DNA from: Flavobacteriaceae bacterium
Lineage (GTDB): Bacteria; Bacteroidota; Bacteroidia; Flavobacteriales; Flavobacteriaceae
Direction of reading: 5' to 3'
DNA: 59,307 nt
NCBI GenBank assembly: GCA_024743095.1
Contig: JANSXF010000023.1
Location: forward strand, 1-59,307
In this document: positions 25,537 through 34,417 of the stretch, in pieces
How positions within the stretch are numbered: position 1 is the stretch's first letter
Layout of the letters: each line of letters opens with the position of its first letter
The notes under the pieces: generated by a model
What the model saw: only the letters and a program-made list of their open reading frames with translations
What the model was told of the DNA's origin: nothing
Databases searched by the model: none
Position numbers and translations under genes: made by a program

Positions 25537-26961
25537 ATGGAGTGCATTAGTGTGTTTGATATGCTTAAGATCGGTGTAGGGCCTTCCAGTTCTCACACCC
25601 TTGGACCTTGGCGGGCCGCCGAACGCTGGATTGCCGAGCTTGAAGAAGAACAGGTTTTTGATGATGTCAGATCCATCAAGGCTTTGCTGTACGGCTCACT
25701 TTGCCTTACCGGAAAGGGTCATGCTACCGATATTGCCGTGGTCATGGGATTGTTGGGGACCGACCCCGTAACCATCAACATTGACAGTATTTCAGAAAGT
25801 ATTGACAGGGTCAAAACCGAAAACGAGCTCAATTTTGGCGGTGAGCGAACAATACCCTTCAGTTTTACGGATGACATCATTTTTAAAAAGGAGTTTCTGC
25901 CCTTCCATGCCAATGCCATCCGGTTTGAGGCTAAATTGGCAAATGGAAAAACCATATCCGAAACTTTCTATTCCATTGGAGGCGGGTTTGTGGTGAAAGA
26001 AGAACGCATTCAAGCAAAAGAGAACAAAGAAACATTCAAAGCCTTTCCGCATCCTGTAAAAACTGGCAATGAACTGCTCCAACATTGCAATGCACAAAAC
26101 AAATCCATCTCTACCATAGTGATGGAAAACGAACTTTCCTTAAGGACTGGTTCTGAAATCGATGAAGGAATCGCCAGAATCTGGAACACCATGCTCGAAA
26201 GCATGTATGTGGGATGCCATACCGAGGGTAAGCTCCCGGGAGGGTTGAACGTAAAGCGACGCGCTTACGAAATGCACCAAAAACTTAAAGGCAATGTCCC
26301 CTACTCCAATCCACAGGAGTGGTTGGAGAGTATTCGCGATACGGAGGTCAAGTTCCGACAAATCATTAAATGGGTGAGCTGTTTTGCACTAAGCGTCAAC
26401 GAGGTAAATGCCTCGTTGGGACGAGTGGTCACGGCCCCGACCAACGGAAGCGCCGGTGTAATCCCTGCTGTATTGATGTACTACATGGTCATTGAAAACC
26501 ACGATGCCAACTTTGACGACGTAAAACAGTTTTTATTGGTGGCAAGTGAAGTTGGGAGCATTTTTAAAAAGGGAGCTACCATTTCTGCTGCCATGGGTGG
26601 TTGCCAAGCAGAAATCGGGGTTTCGTCCGCCATGGCGGCAGCGGGACTAACAGAACTGATGGGCGGCACCCCAGAACAAGTATTGATTGCCGCTGAAATC
26701 GCAATGGAGCACCATTTGGGCCTTACCTGCGACCCCATCGGTGGCTTGGTGCAAGTACCTTGCATTGAACGCAATGCCATGGGTGCAATTAAAGCCATAA
26801 ACGCAGCGGAATTGGCATTGGACACCGACCCTAAGGAAACAAAAGTCCCGCTGGACAAAGTGGTGAATACCATGTGGGAAACGGCAAAAGATATGAGTTC
26901 CAAATACAAGGAAACTTCGGAGGGAGGTCTTGCCGTAGGCGTATTCTTGAGTGATTGCTAA
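25537..26961 (+). CDS. sdaA: L-serine ammonia-lyase, single-chain
   Basis: This 4Fe-4S enzyme converts L-serine to pyruvate and ammonia. The 474-residue chain joins the beta domain ([20 protein letters not shown], residues 4-23) and the alpha catalytic domain ([38 protein letters not shown]). Cluster cysteines are seen in [15 protein letters not shown] and VPCIER. It uses iron-sulfur chemistry, not PLP, as the family does. It ends 4 bp inside the convergent NTF2-like gene. Confidence 0.96.
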   Translation: MECISVFDMLKIGVGPSSSHTLGPWRAAERWIAELEEEQVFDDVRSIKALLYGSLCLTGKGHATDIAVVMGLLGTDPVTINIDSISESIDRVKTENELNFGGERTIPFSFTDDIIFKKEFLPFHANAIRFEAKLANGKTISETFYSIGGGFVVKEERIQAKENKETFKAFPHPVKTGNELLQHCNAQNKSISTIVMENELSLRTGSEIDEGIARIWNTMLESMYVGCHTEGKLPGGLNVKRRAYEMHQKLKGNVPYSNPQEWLESIRDTEVKFRQIIKWVSCFALSVNEVNASLGRVVTAPTNGSAGVIPAVLMYYMVIENHDANFDDVKQFLLVASEVGSIFKKGATISAAMGGCQAEIGVSSAMAAAGLTELMGGTPEQVLIAAEIAMEHHLGLTCDPIGGLVQVPCIERNAMGAIKAINAAELALDTDPKETKVPLDKVVNTMWETAKDMSSKYKETSEGGLAVGVFLSDC

Positions 26962-27437
26962 TCAATACAACCTTCCTTGCCCCTGGTATCGATTAAATAA
27001 ATAATCTTCCATTCACCATCAAAATTGATGAGTTGGAAGGAGTTGATTCCACAATGACTAAATTCCCCGTTCAGCCAAAATTCATATCCTATCCAAGCGT
27101 TGGCCATGGTCCTATCCACCTGAATGGAAAAAGAAGTGAGCTTTTCCTCAAACTTTGTGGTTTCTGGTATGCCCACAATGGATTTTAAAAATTTCGGGAA
27201 TTCTTCCGTCTTAAAAAGCGTCTTGCCTTCAGGGTTTCTTCCCGTGGTTTGCAACACAATTTCATCGGCCACCGTATTTTTGATCATGACAGAGTCCTGT
27301 TTATGAAAACCATCGAAAAAGGTCTCAATGACCTGTTTTACCTGATTTTCATCCTCACTGCTTGAAGGATTTGCCCCCTGGGCATATCCAAATCCGCTCA
27401 AACCAAGTAGCACTATGCACCTGAACAATTTTCTCAT
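26958..27437 (-). CDS. Secreted NTF2-like (SnoaL/DUF4440-type) protein
   Basis: A 159-residue protein with a Sec signal peptide (KLFRCIVLLGLSGFGYAQ). The rest has the cone-shaped NTF2-like pattern: VIETFFDGFHKQDSVMIKNT at the start and FQLINFDGEWKIIYLIDTRG at the end. The family includes small hydrolases, isomerases and ligand binders, so the function is open. I use the ATG at 27437; upstream codons would precede the signal peptide. It overlaps the convergent sdaA stop by 4 bp. Confidence 0.8.
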   Translation of the reverse strand: MRKLFRCIVLLGLSGFGYAQGANPSSSEDENQVKQVIETFFDGFHKQDSVMIKNTVADEIVLQTTGRNPEGKTLFKTEEFPKFLKSIVGIPETTKFEEKLTSFSIQVDRTMANAWIGYEFWLNGEFSHCGINSFQLINFDGEWKIIYLIDTRGKEGCID

Positions 27438-27506
27438 TTGATTAGTTTTTTGATTGAAGCCTAAATTAAACAAATCTACTTACTTTTAACATCAAATTGA
27501 TTTACG

Positions 27507-28325
27507 ATGTCTACAGCTAAAAAAGAATATAAAAGGGTAACGGTAAAATCGTTGGTCGACATGAAAAAACAAGGTGAGAAAATAAGCATGCTCACCTCCT
27601 ACGATTACTCCATGGCCAAAATTGTGGATGCAGCCAATGTCGATGCCATTTTGGTCGGCGATTCGGCCAGTAATGTTATGGCAGGTCACGAAACCACGTT
27701 GCCCATAACCCTAGATCAAATGATTTACCACGCAAGTTCGGTAGTAAGAGCGGCCAAACGAGCTTTGGTGGTGGTCGATCTTCCTTTTGGCAGCTACCAA
27801 GGTGACTCCAAAGAGGCGCTCAGATCCGCTATACGAATTATGAAAGAAAGTGGCGCACACGCCATTAAAGTTGAGGGAGGTGAGGAAATAAAAATATCCA
27901 TAAGCCGAATTTTGGAGGCCGGCATCCCCGTCATGGGCCACTTGGGACTAACCCCACAATCCATATATAAATTTGGGACATATACCGTTCGTGCCAAGGA
28001 AGAAGAGGAAGCCCAAAAATTGAAATCGGATGCCAAATTATTAGAAGAATTGGGCTGCTTTGCCATTGTTTTGGAGAAGATTCCCGCGAAATTGGCAAAA
28101 GAGGTAGCGGAAAGTGTTTCCATCCCAATTATTGGGATTGGCGCCGGCAACCATGTGGACGGCCAAGTATTGGTGGTTCACGATATGTTGGGGATGACCC
28201 ATGAATTCCACCCGAGGTTCCTAAGAAGATACGTAAACCTTTATGATGAAATGACCAAAGCTGTATCTCAATATGTGGATGATGTAAAAAGTCAAGATTT
28301 CCCGAACGAAGAAGAATCATACTAA
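27507..28325 (+). CDS. panB: 3-methyl-2-oxobutanoate hydroxymethyltransferase
   Basis: PanB makes ketopantoate from 2-oxoisovalerate and methylene-tetrahydrofolate, the first step of pantothenate and coenzyme A synthesis. The 272-residue TIM barrel has [37 protein letters not shown], the Mg-binding [20 protein letters not shown] and [10 protein letters not shown]. It is followed after 14 bp by an RluA-type gene, probably in one transcript. Confidence 0.97.
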   Translation: MSTAKKEYKRVTVKSLVDMKKQGEKISMLTSYDYSMAKIVDAANVDAILVGDSASNVMAGHETTLPITLDQMIYHASSVVRAAKRALVVVDLPFGSYQGDSKEALRSAIRIMKESGAHAIKVEGGEEIKISISRILEAGIPVMGHLGLTPQSIYKFGTYTVRAKEEEEAQKLKSDAKLLEELGCFAIVLEKIPAKLAKEVAESVSIPIIGIGAGNHVDGQVLVVHDMLGMTHEFHPRFLRRYVNLYDEMTKAVSQYVDDVKSQDFPNEEESY

Positions 28326-28339
28326 ATTTCGATCAGCAA

Positions 28340-29050
28340 TTGTCAATTAACAATAATCCGCATTCCACCCCATCCAATCTTCAAGTATTATTTGAAGACA
28401 ACCACTTGATCGTAATCAATAAGCGAGTCGGAGACATTGTACAAGGGGACAAAACAGGCGATCCCCCGCTAAGCGAAGTGGTAAAGCAATATCTCAAAGA
28501 GAAATATAACAAGCCCGGCAATGTATATTTGGGTGTAGTGCATAGATTGGACAGACCAACTTCGGGCATTGTACTATTTTCCAAAACCTCCAAAGCATTG
28601 CCTCGCCTCAATAAAATGTTTGCCCAGGGAGAGACCAAAAAATTGTACTGGACCGTTGTAAAAAATACACCGCCACAGGAAAGCGGCACCCTCACCCATT
28701 GGCTTGTCCGAAACCCGAAACAGAACAAATCCTATGCCCATGAAAAAGAAGTTCCTAATAGCAAAAAAGCTGTTTTGGATTATAGAATCGTAAAAAAACT
28801 GGATAACTATTTCCTGCTCGAAATTGATTTGAAAACCGGCAGACATCACCAAATTAGGGCTCAATTGGCCGCCATAGGCTGCACCATTAAAGGAGACCTT
28901 AAATACGGAGCCGACCGAAGCAATAAGGATGGCGGTATACACTTGCACGCCAGAAGCTTGACCATTGTCCACCCGGTACAAAGAGAGCTAATCACTTTAT
29001 TGGCACCTACACCGGAGGGTCCAGTATGGAATGCTTGTATCAGCGAGTAA
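28340..29050 (+). CDS. RluA-family RNA pseudouridine synthase
   Basis: A 236-residue pseudouridine synthase that isomerises uridines in rRNA or tRNA. The catalytic Asp is in VVHRLDRPTSGIVLFSKT, preceded by LFEDNHLIVINKRVGDIVQG, with the later ETGRHHQIRAQLA-like stretch KTGRHHQIRAQLAAIGCTIK. There is no S4 domain, and the target cannot be told from sequence. No ATG fits the N-terminus; a TTG at 28340 is the only reasonable start. It overlaps the end of the convergent unknown gene by 11 bp. Confidence 0.9.
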   Translation: MSINNNPHSTPSNLQVLFEDNHLIVINKRVGDIVQGDKTGDPPLSEVVKQYLKEKYNKPGNVYLGVVHRLDRPTSGIVLFSKTSKALPRLNKMFAQGETKKLYWTVVKNTPPQESGTLTHWLVRNPKQNKSYAHEKEVPNSKKAVLDYRIVKKLDNYFLLEIDLKTGRHHQIRAQLAAIGCTIKGDLKYGADRSNKDGGIHLHARSLTIVHPVQRELITLLAPTPEGPVWNACISE

Positions 29051-30584
29051 ACTCCAAGGCCTTTTCCCTGATTATTTCGGAAACAGGTTTGTTCTGCAGA
29101 TGACTTTCCAACCACGAAAGAATGTCCAAGTATAGGAATGCCCGCTTTTCATAGGGATGGTTCTCGTACTTTTTCAACTCGTTGTACAGCTTCTGGAACT
29201 CTCCTTTCAGGTCCGTTGGGTAGATATCGCCAAGATTTCTTAAGAACTTGATCATTTCCTTTTGGACCTCGTGCAAATCGTTCATCTTCAGCAAGAATTT
29301 GTACGTACTTTTAAGCTGTACTTCCAAATGGTAGTCCATTCCTGCTTCGTAATGTGCCACTAGGCTCAATACCCTTGCAAAGCACATCAAATCCTCTCGC
29401 ATTTTCAGCTTTTTGTTGGAAATGATTTTTTTGAGGTAGGCAATACAGTTTTTGTTATCCCCATTTCCGAAATACAGACAAGCAATTTTGTAATAAAGTA
29501 ACATAATGTGATGTTCATCTATCTGTTGTCTGTGTTTTTTGATACCGTACTCGATAATGTTTACCAAATAAATGCCCTTATCAAAGGTCCCTTCCAAAAA
29601 ATGAAGGTTCAATTTGTTCGTGTTGATGTACAAAAAGGCAAGAGAACTGATATTATCGTTTTTAGGAAAACCAGAATCTTGGACCTGCTCTTCCAAACGT
29701 TCCAAAGTCTGTCGAAACTGTGATGCATATTTCACAAAGAACAACGACTCCAGCAAATAATGGTTCCCTTTCAAGAAGAACACGGGGTTCAACGGAATCA
29801 TATGCTCGTTTTCGTAGAAAAGGTCCACCCATTTGCTTGCGTATTTGTAGGCTGACAAAAAGTCCTGAATCAAAAGACTGTACCATAGATGCGCTTTGTA
29901 GAGCCATAATTTTTCGCGAAAGCCCAGTTCTTCGATTTCGTACTTGGGCATGTGCTCCTCGAAATAACTTTTAACTTTTTGGAGATCTTCATCACTTCTC
30001 ACGTAACCCACCTTAAGCATCATTCCATACAACTGCAGTGAAAGATTGGAAAGCTTGCTCGTCATAACGTTTTGTGCAGAAAGTTCTTTGGCTTCAACCG
30101 CAAGTTCATCCGCCCTGTCCGGGATACTTCTAGTTATATATTGGGTTTCGATTACTTTTTCCAATTCTACGATTTCGTAGGCCACATTCTTCTCCTCGTT
30201 CTCAATGGCAAAGCTTTTTGCTTTCTCCAAAATCTTCAGGCTTTGCTTATAGAGTCCCTTTTGATAAAGAATCGTAGCAAAATCCAGTTGTTCACGAATT
30301 TGAATTCGAACATTTTGGTTCACGGGGTTCAAACGTAGACTTACCAATATCTGCTTGTATAGGTGCGCCTTAAGATTGGAAAGTTGTGATTTTTTGACAA
30401 TACCACTGTCCAAAATTTGCTTTTCGTCATATCTACGCATCTTATCCAGCAAATTGAAAAGAGCAAGAAATTTGGCATCCGTATTGACCCCCAATCGACC
30501 AACATAAAGTTTAAATTGGCGCTTTTCAGATTTGGAAAGCGATTTTACCAACACAAACAAAGCATCCTTATGGGCATTTGTCAT
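29040..30584 (-). CDS. Conserved flavobacterial protein of unknown function, helical repeat type
   Basis: A soluble 514-residue protein without signal peptide or membrane segment. It begins DALFVLVKSLSKSEKRQFKL, and the body is a chain of amphipathic helices (for example QSLKILEKAKSFAIENEEKN and YYKIACLYFGNGDNKNCIAY) that look like degenerate TPR units. I recognise the type as a lineage-specific Flavobacteriia protein but know no function. It is divergent from leuA and convergent with the pseudouridine synthase gene. Confidence 0.75.
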   Translation of the reverse strand: MTNAHKDALFVLVKSLSKSEKRQFKLYVGRLGVNTDAKFLALFNLLDKMRRYDEKQILDSGIVKKSQLSNLKAHLYKQILVSLRLNPVNQNVRIQIREQLDFATILYQKGLYKQSLKILEKAKSFAIENEEKNVAYEIVELEKVIETQYITRSIPDRADELAVEAKELSAQNVMTSKLSNLSLQLYGMMLKVGYVRSDEDLQKVKSYFEEHMPKYEIEELGFREKLWLYKAHLWYSLLIQDFLSAYKYASKWVDLFYENEHMIPLNPVFFLKGNHYLLESLFFVKYASQFRQTLERLEEQVQDSGFPKNDNISSLAFLYINTNKLNLHFLEGTFDKGIYLVNIIEYGIKKHRQQIDEHHIMLLYYKIACLYFGNGDNKNCIAYLKKIISNKKLKMREDLMCFARVLSLVAHYEAGMDYHLEVQLKSTYKFLLKMNDLHEVQKEMIKFLRNLGDIYPTDLKGEFQKLYNELKKYENHPYEKRAFLYLDILSWLESHLQNKPVSEIIREKALEFTR

Positions 30585-30732
30585 CGTAAAAATTAATGTT
30601 TAAAATATTGTTTTTCAGTTAATTGAGTGCCACAAAAAGCAGTTTAACATTGTAACGCAATCCCAGCCGCTTTTCATCTTCAACCTTCCTTTTCTAATTT
30701 CGTTAGCCATAGAAAAAAATCAGGTTGATATC

Positions 30733-31905
30733 ATGGGTAAAGATAAGGTAGAAATTTTTGACACAACACTAAGAGATGGAGAACAGGTTCCCGGTTGCAA
30801 GCTGGATACCGAACAAAAATTGATCATTGCCGAACGATTGGATAAACTGGGAGTTGATGTGATCGAGGCAGGTTTCCCCATATCCAGCCCTGGTGATTTC
30901 AAATCGGTGAACGAAATTGCAAAGTTGGTCAAAAACGCTACCGTATGTGGATTGACCCGCGCAGTAAAAAAGGATATCGAAGTGGCCGCTGAAGCCATCA
31001 AAATTGCAAAAAGACCTAGAATACATACTGGAATCGGAACTTCTGAATCCCACATCAAATACAAATTCAACTCCACACAGGATAAAATTATAGAGCGCGC
31101 CATTGATGCGGTAGCCTATGCCAAGACTTTTGTGGAAGACGTTGAATTTTATGCTGAAGATGCCGGGCGTACGGACAACGAATTCCTGGCCCGCATTTGT
31201 GAGGCCGTCATAAAGGCCGGGGCAACTGTACTCAATATTCCCGATACAACCGGATATTGCTTGCCTGAAGAGTATGGTGCCAAAATGAAATATTTGAAAG
31301 AGAACGTTGCCGGTATTGATAAGGCCGTTCTTTCTTGCCATTGTCACAACGACCTTGGATTGGCCACTGCCAATTCCATTGCAGGGGTCATCAATGGGGC
31401 AAGACAAATCGAATGTACCATCAACGGGATTGGCGAGCGGGCAGGCAATACTTCTTTGGAAGAGGTGGTAATGATCATGAGACAGCATCCACATTTAAAT
31501 TTGGATACCAATATCAACAGTCAATTATTATGGGACACCAGCACTATGGTTTCCCAAAAAATGGGAATGCCCGTGCAGCCCAATAAGGCGATTGTGGGCT
31601 CCAATGCATTTGCCCATAGCTCTGGAATCCACCAAGATGGTGTGATCAAACGTAGGGAAACCTATGAAATCATCGACCCTAAGGATGTTGGAGTGAGCGA
31701 ATCTTCCATTGTTTTGACAGCTAGAAGCGGACGTGCCGCCTTGGCCTACAGAGCTAAAAAGGTAGGCTACGAACTCACAAAGCTACAATTGGATACTGTA
31801 TATGAAAACTTCTTGAAATACGCGGATGTGAAGAAGGAAATTTTGGATGGGGATATCCACGAAATTGTTGAAACCAGCAATGTTGGAATGAAAAGTTTGG
31901 CGTAA
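30733..31905 (+). CDS. leuA: 2-isopropylmalate synthase, short form
   Basis: LeuA condenses 2-oxoisovalerate and acetyl-CoA, the committed step of leucine synthesis. The TIM barrel shows [20 protein letters not shown], the metal motif [15 protein letters not shown] and [16 protein letters not shown]. At 390 residues it lacks the C-terminal LeuA dimerisation and leucine-binding domain of the 510-570 residue enzymes, so it may not be feedback-inhibited by leucine. Citramalate or homocitrate synthases share this length; the leuB gene 12 bp downstream supports the leucine pathway. leuC and leuD are not in the window. Confidence 0.9.
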   Translation: MGKDKVEIFDTTLRDGEQVPGCKLDTEQKLIIAERLDKLGVDVIEAGFPISSPGDFKSVNEIAKLVKNATVCGLTRAVKKDIEVAAEAIKIAKRPRIHTGIGTSESHIKYKFNSTQDKIIERAIDAVAYAKTFVEDVEFYAEDAGRTDNEFLARICEAVIKAGATVLNIPDTTGYCLPEEYGAKMKYLKENVAGIDKAVLSCHCHNDLGLATANSIAGVINGARQIECTINGIGERAGNTSLEEVVMIMRQHPHLNLDTNINSQLLWDTSTMVSQKMGMPVQPNKAIVGSNAFAHSSGIHQDGVIKRRETYEIIDPKDVGVSESSIVLTARSGRAALAYRAKKVGYELTKLQLDTVYENFLKYADVKKEILDGDIHEIVETSNVGMKSLA

Positions 31906-31917
31906 CGCACTTACCTT

Positions 31918-33036
31918 ATGACATTGAAAATTGCATTGCTTCCCGGAGATGGCATAGGACCCGAAGTCCTTGCTCAGGCTGTAAAATGTCTGGAAGCTGT
32001 TGAAGAGACCTTCAACCAACGTTTTATATTTAGAGAAGCTCCTGTTGGCGCCATTGCCATCGATAAAAAGGGAACTCCCCTGCCCGATGCCACGTTAAAA
32101 CTTTGTAAAGAATCGGACGCCGTTCTTTTTGGCGCCATCGGCGATTCGAAATACGACAACGACCCCGATGCAAAAGTGAGGCCTGAACAGGGCTTGCTTC
32201 AGTTAAGAAAAGAGCTTGGACTCTTTGCGAATATTAGGCCAGTATTGTCCCATCCAACCTTGTTGGACAAATCACCCTTAAAAAAGAAAGTAATCAACGG
32301 CACCGATTTTGTAATCTACCGTGAACTCACGGGAGGAATTTATTTTGGGGAGAAAAAATTGAACGAAGAAGGCACCAAGGCCTCCGACCTTTGTGAATAT
32401 ACCGAAGCCGAAATAAGCCGTATTGCCCACTTGGCATTCAAAGCCGCAAAGGGAAGAAAAAAGAAGCTCACCTTAGTGGACAAAGCCAATGTATTGGAAT
32501 CTTCCAGGTTGTGGCGCAAGGTTGTGACACGAATCAGTGAAAGCTATCCCGAAGTGGCATTGGATTTTTTGTTTGTTGACAATGCCGCAATGCAAATTAT
32601 ACTCAATCCTAAACAGTTTGATGTTATTTTGACTGAAAACATGTTCGGGGACATTATTTCTGATGAGGGCAGTGTTATCGGTGGTTCCATCGGTTTGTTG
32701 GCTTCCGCGTCAATTGGTGAAGAAAATGCGCTTTTCGAACCTATTCACGGTTCGTATCCACAAGCAAAAGGAAAGAACATTGCCAACCCCATTGCCTCCA
32801 TTTTATCCGCTGCAATGCTTTTGGAACATTTTGGCCTTGCCGAAGAGGCATGGGCCATCAAAAAAGCAGTGGACAAGTCGTTGAAAAAAGGAATCGTTAC
32901 CCCGGATTTAAAAGAGAACAGCCAATACGGCACAAGTCAAGTTGGGGATTTTATTGCCCACAACATTGTTGATATTGAAGATGACACCCTTATGAACGAT
33001 GAGAACATCGATTTGGGAAAATCAACAATTATATAG
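31918..33036 (+). CDS. leuB: 3-isopropylmalate dehydrogenase
   Basis: LeuB oxidises and decarboxylates 3-isopropylmalate to 2-oxoisocaproate with NAD. The 372 residues start IALLPGDGIGPEVLAQAV, carry the substrate loop VRPEQGLLQLRKELGLFANI with its arginines, YRELTGGIYFG, the metal-binding NMFGDIISDEGSVIGGS and the NAD-binding EPIHGSYPQAKGKNIANPIA. The C-terminal tail is about 15 residues longer than in E. coli. It overlaps the end of the convergent TlpA-like gene by 8 bp. Confidence 0.96.
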   Translation: MTLKIALLPGDGIGPEVLAQAVKCLEAVEETFNQRFIFREAPVGAIAIDKKGTPLPDATLKLCKESDAVLFGAIGDSKYDNDPDAKVRPEQGLLQLRKELGLFANIRPVLSHPTLLDKSPLKKKVINGTDFVIYRELTGGIYFGEKKLNEEGTKASDLCEYTEAEISRIAHLAFKAAKGRKKKLTLVDKANVLESSRLWRKVVTRISESYPEVALDFLFVDNAAMQIILNPKQFDVILTENMFGDIISDEGSVIGGSIGLLASASIGEENALFEPIHGSYPQAKGKNIANPIASILSAAMLLEHFGLAEEAWAIKKAVDKSLKKGIVTPDLKENSQYGTSQVGDFIAHNIVDIEDDTLMNDENIDLGKSTII

Positions 33037-34288
33037 TATCGCTGGTTTCTTCTTCGTTTTCTTCAGTTGAGGTCAACTCCTCAATAGTTTTATTGAATTC
33101 CTCTTTGAATTCGACAAACTTTTCCCCTGTCGCCGGTCCATTAAAACCTGTATGGATTTTCTTCACTTGACCATTTTTATCTATATATATGGTAGTGGGG
33201 TACGAAAGAATATGGTTCAACATCGGCAACTTCTCGTTTGCCTTTTGTTTGTTCGATGTTCCATATTGTGCCAATAGGATGGGGTACGGAACTTCTTCAC
33301 GTTCTTTCAATCTGTTTATGCCTTCAAATGCTTTTTCCTCAGTTTTGGAATATTCAAAGGCAAGACCCACAAATTCCACATCCAAGTCTGGGTTGTTCTT
33401 AATAAAATCCACATAAAATCGTGTCTCGTCCAAACAATTGGTGCACCAGGTACCCATAATCTGAACCAGTACCGGCTTTCCTTGGAACATAGGATCGTCC
33501 AAACCCACCATTTGTCCTTGAGTATTCGGAAATGTAAAATCAAATTTATCGTAGCCCTCTCGCAAGTATGTGAGTTCGTTCGAATCGGGAAGTTCAAAAG
33601 CTTCGTTCCTGGCCCCTAAGAACTCCTGTACGGTATGTTTTCCGGAATAGAACTTCCCATCCAACGTACTGTCCGTAACTTGGGCCAAAAACAAAAATAC
33701 GTGAGAACCATCAAATGCAGACAGTTTCATACTGTCTCCTGCAACCACTCCTTCCAAATAACGGTAATCCCCTGTTTTGGTTCTAAATGTCCCCTTTACC
33801 TCATTACCGTTCTGCATAAAAATACCTTTGGCAGGATATTCGTCTTCGGTGTTCACTTCAAAATAGGTTTCCCAAATACCCGAAATATTCACATCAGCTG
33901 GTTTCTTCACATCAAAACGGTCTTGCCTGCCATGTACAGCTCTAAAGGGAACACTCCGCTCCTTGCTTTCCTCGATAAATTCCCCTGTAATCTCGGCAGC
34001 AGTGTATCTTCCAACAATGTGGCCTTCAAAAATGGGCATACGGATATCAATAGAGTCGCCATCAAAAGTAAATTCATCGATTTCCACTACCTCCTCTGCG
34101 TTGTATACTTTCATTACATATCCACCTTCATCATTTTGGGAGATTGTAAACTCAAATGGTAACTTTTGTGATTCAGAAACTTCCATGGTTCCGAGCCAAT
34201 GACCAATTTCAAGCCCAGCTTTCTCTTCTTTCTTGCAAGAGGCCATAAGCATCAAAAACCCGAGCATTGCCAAGCCGATTCTTCTCAT
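33029..34288 (-). CDS. TlpA-like thioredoxin-fold lipoprotein
   Basis: A 419-residue lipoprotein (IGLAMLGFLMLMASC). The N-terminal 250 residues form beta-rich domains of unknown type (LPFEFTISQNDEGGYVMKV). The C-terminal region is a redoxin domain with the active site MGTWCTNCLDETRF (CTNC) and the cis-Pro segment LSYPTTIYIDKNGQVKKI. The tail is acidic. It should act as a thiol-disulfide oxidoreductase on the periplasmic side; the partner is unknown. The ATG at 34288 puts the signal peptide at the start. Confidence 0.85.
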   Translation of the reverse strand: MRRIGLAMLGFLMLMASCKKEEKAGLEIGHWLGTMEVSESQKLPFEFTISQNDEGGYVMKVYNAEEVVEIDEFTFDGDSIDIRMPIFEGHIVGRYTAAEITGEFIEESKERSVPFRAVHGRQDRFDVKKPADVNISGIWETYFEVNTEDEYPAKGIFMQNGNEVKGTFRTKTGDYRYLEGVVAGDSMKLSAFDGSHVFLFLAQVTDSTLDGKFYSGKHTVQEFLGARNEAFELPDSNELTYLREGYDKFDFTFPNTQGQMVGLDDPMFQGKPVLVQIMGTWCTNCLDETRFYVDFIKNNPDLDVEFVGLAFEYSKTEEKAFEGINRLKEREEVPYPILLAQYGTSNKQKANEKLPMLNHILSYPTTIYIDKNGQVKKIHTGFNGPATGEKFVEFKEEFNKTIEELTSTEENEEETSDTI

Positions 34289-34367
34289 AAAATGAAACAT
34301 TTTACCTAAATGTAGGAAATACATTTTAAAACGAAGCATTTCTATAGGTTTATGGTTAGTATTATCG

Positions 34368-34398
34368 TTGAATCTGTTCCCCTATTGTTATATATTTG
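34368..34398 (+). promoter_or_regulatory. pheT promoter
   Basis: TTG at 34368-34370, 20 bp, then TATATTTG at 34391-34398. This matches the Bacteroidota housekeeping consensus (TTG, about 19-21 bp, TAnnTTTG), 19 bp before the ATG. No T-box or phenylalanine attenuator is visible. Confidence 0.75.
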
Positions 34399-34417
34399 TG
34401 CCCTCTAAAAACGGGCT

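Noticed and set aside
30585..30732. Leucine attenuator before leuA
   Set aside because: No leader peptide with Leu codons and no terminator hairpin could be found.
34300..34417. T-box or attenuator before pheT
   Set aside because: The promoter lies 19 bp before the ATG, leaving no room for a leader structure.
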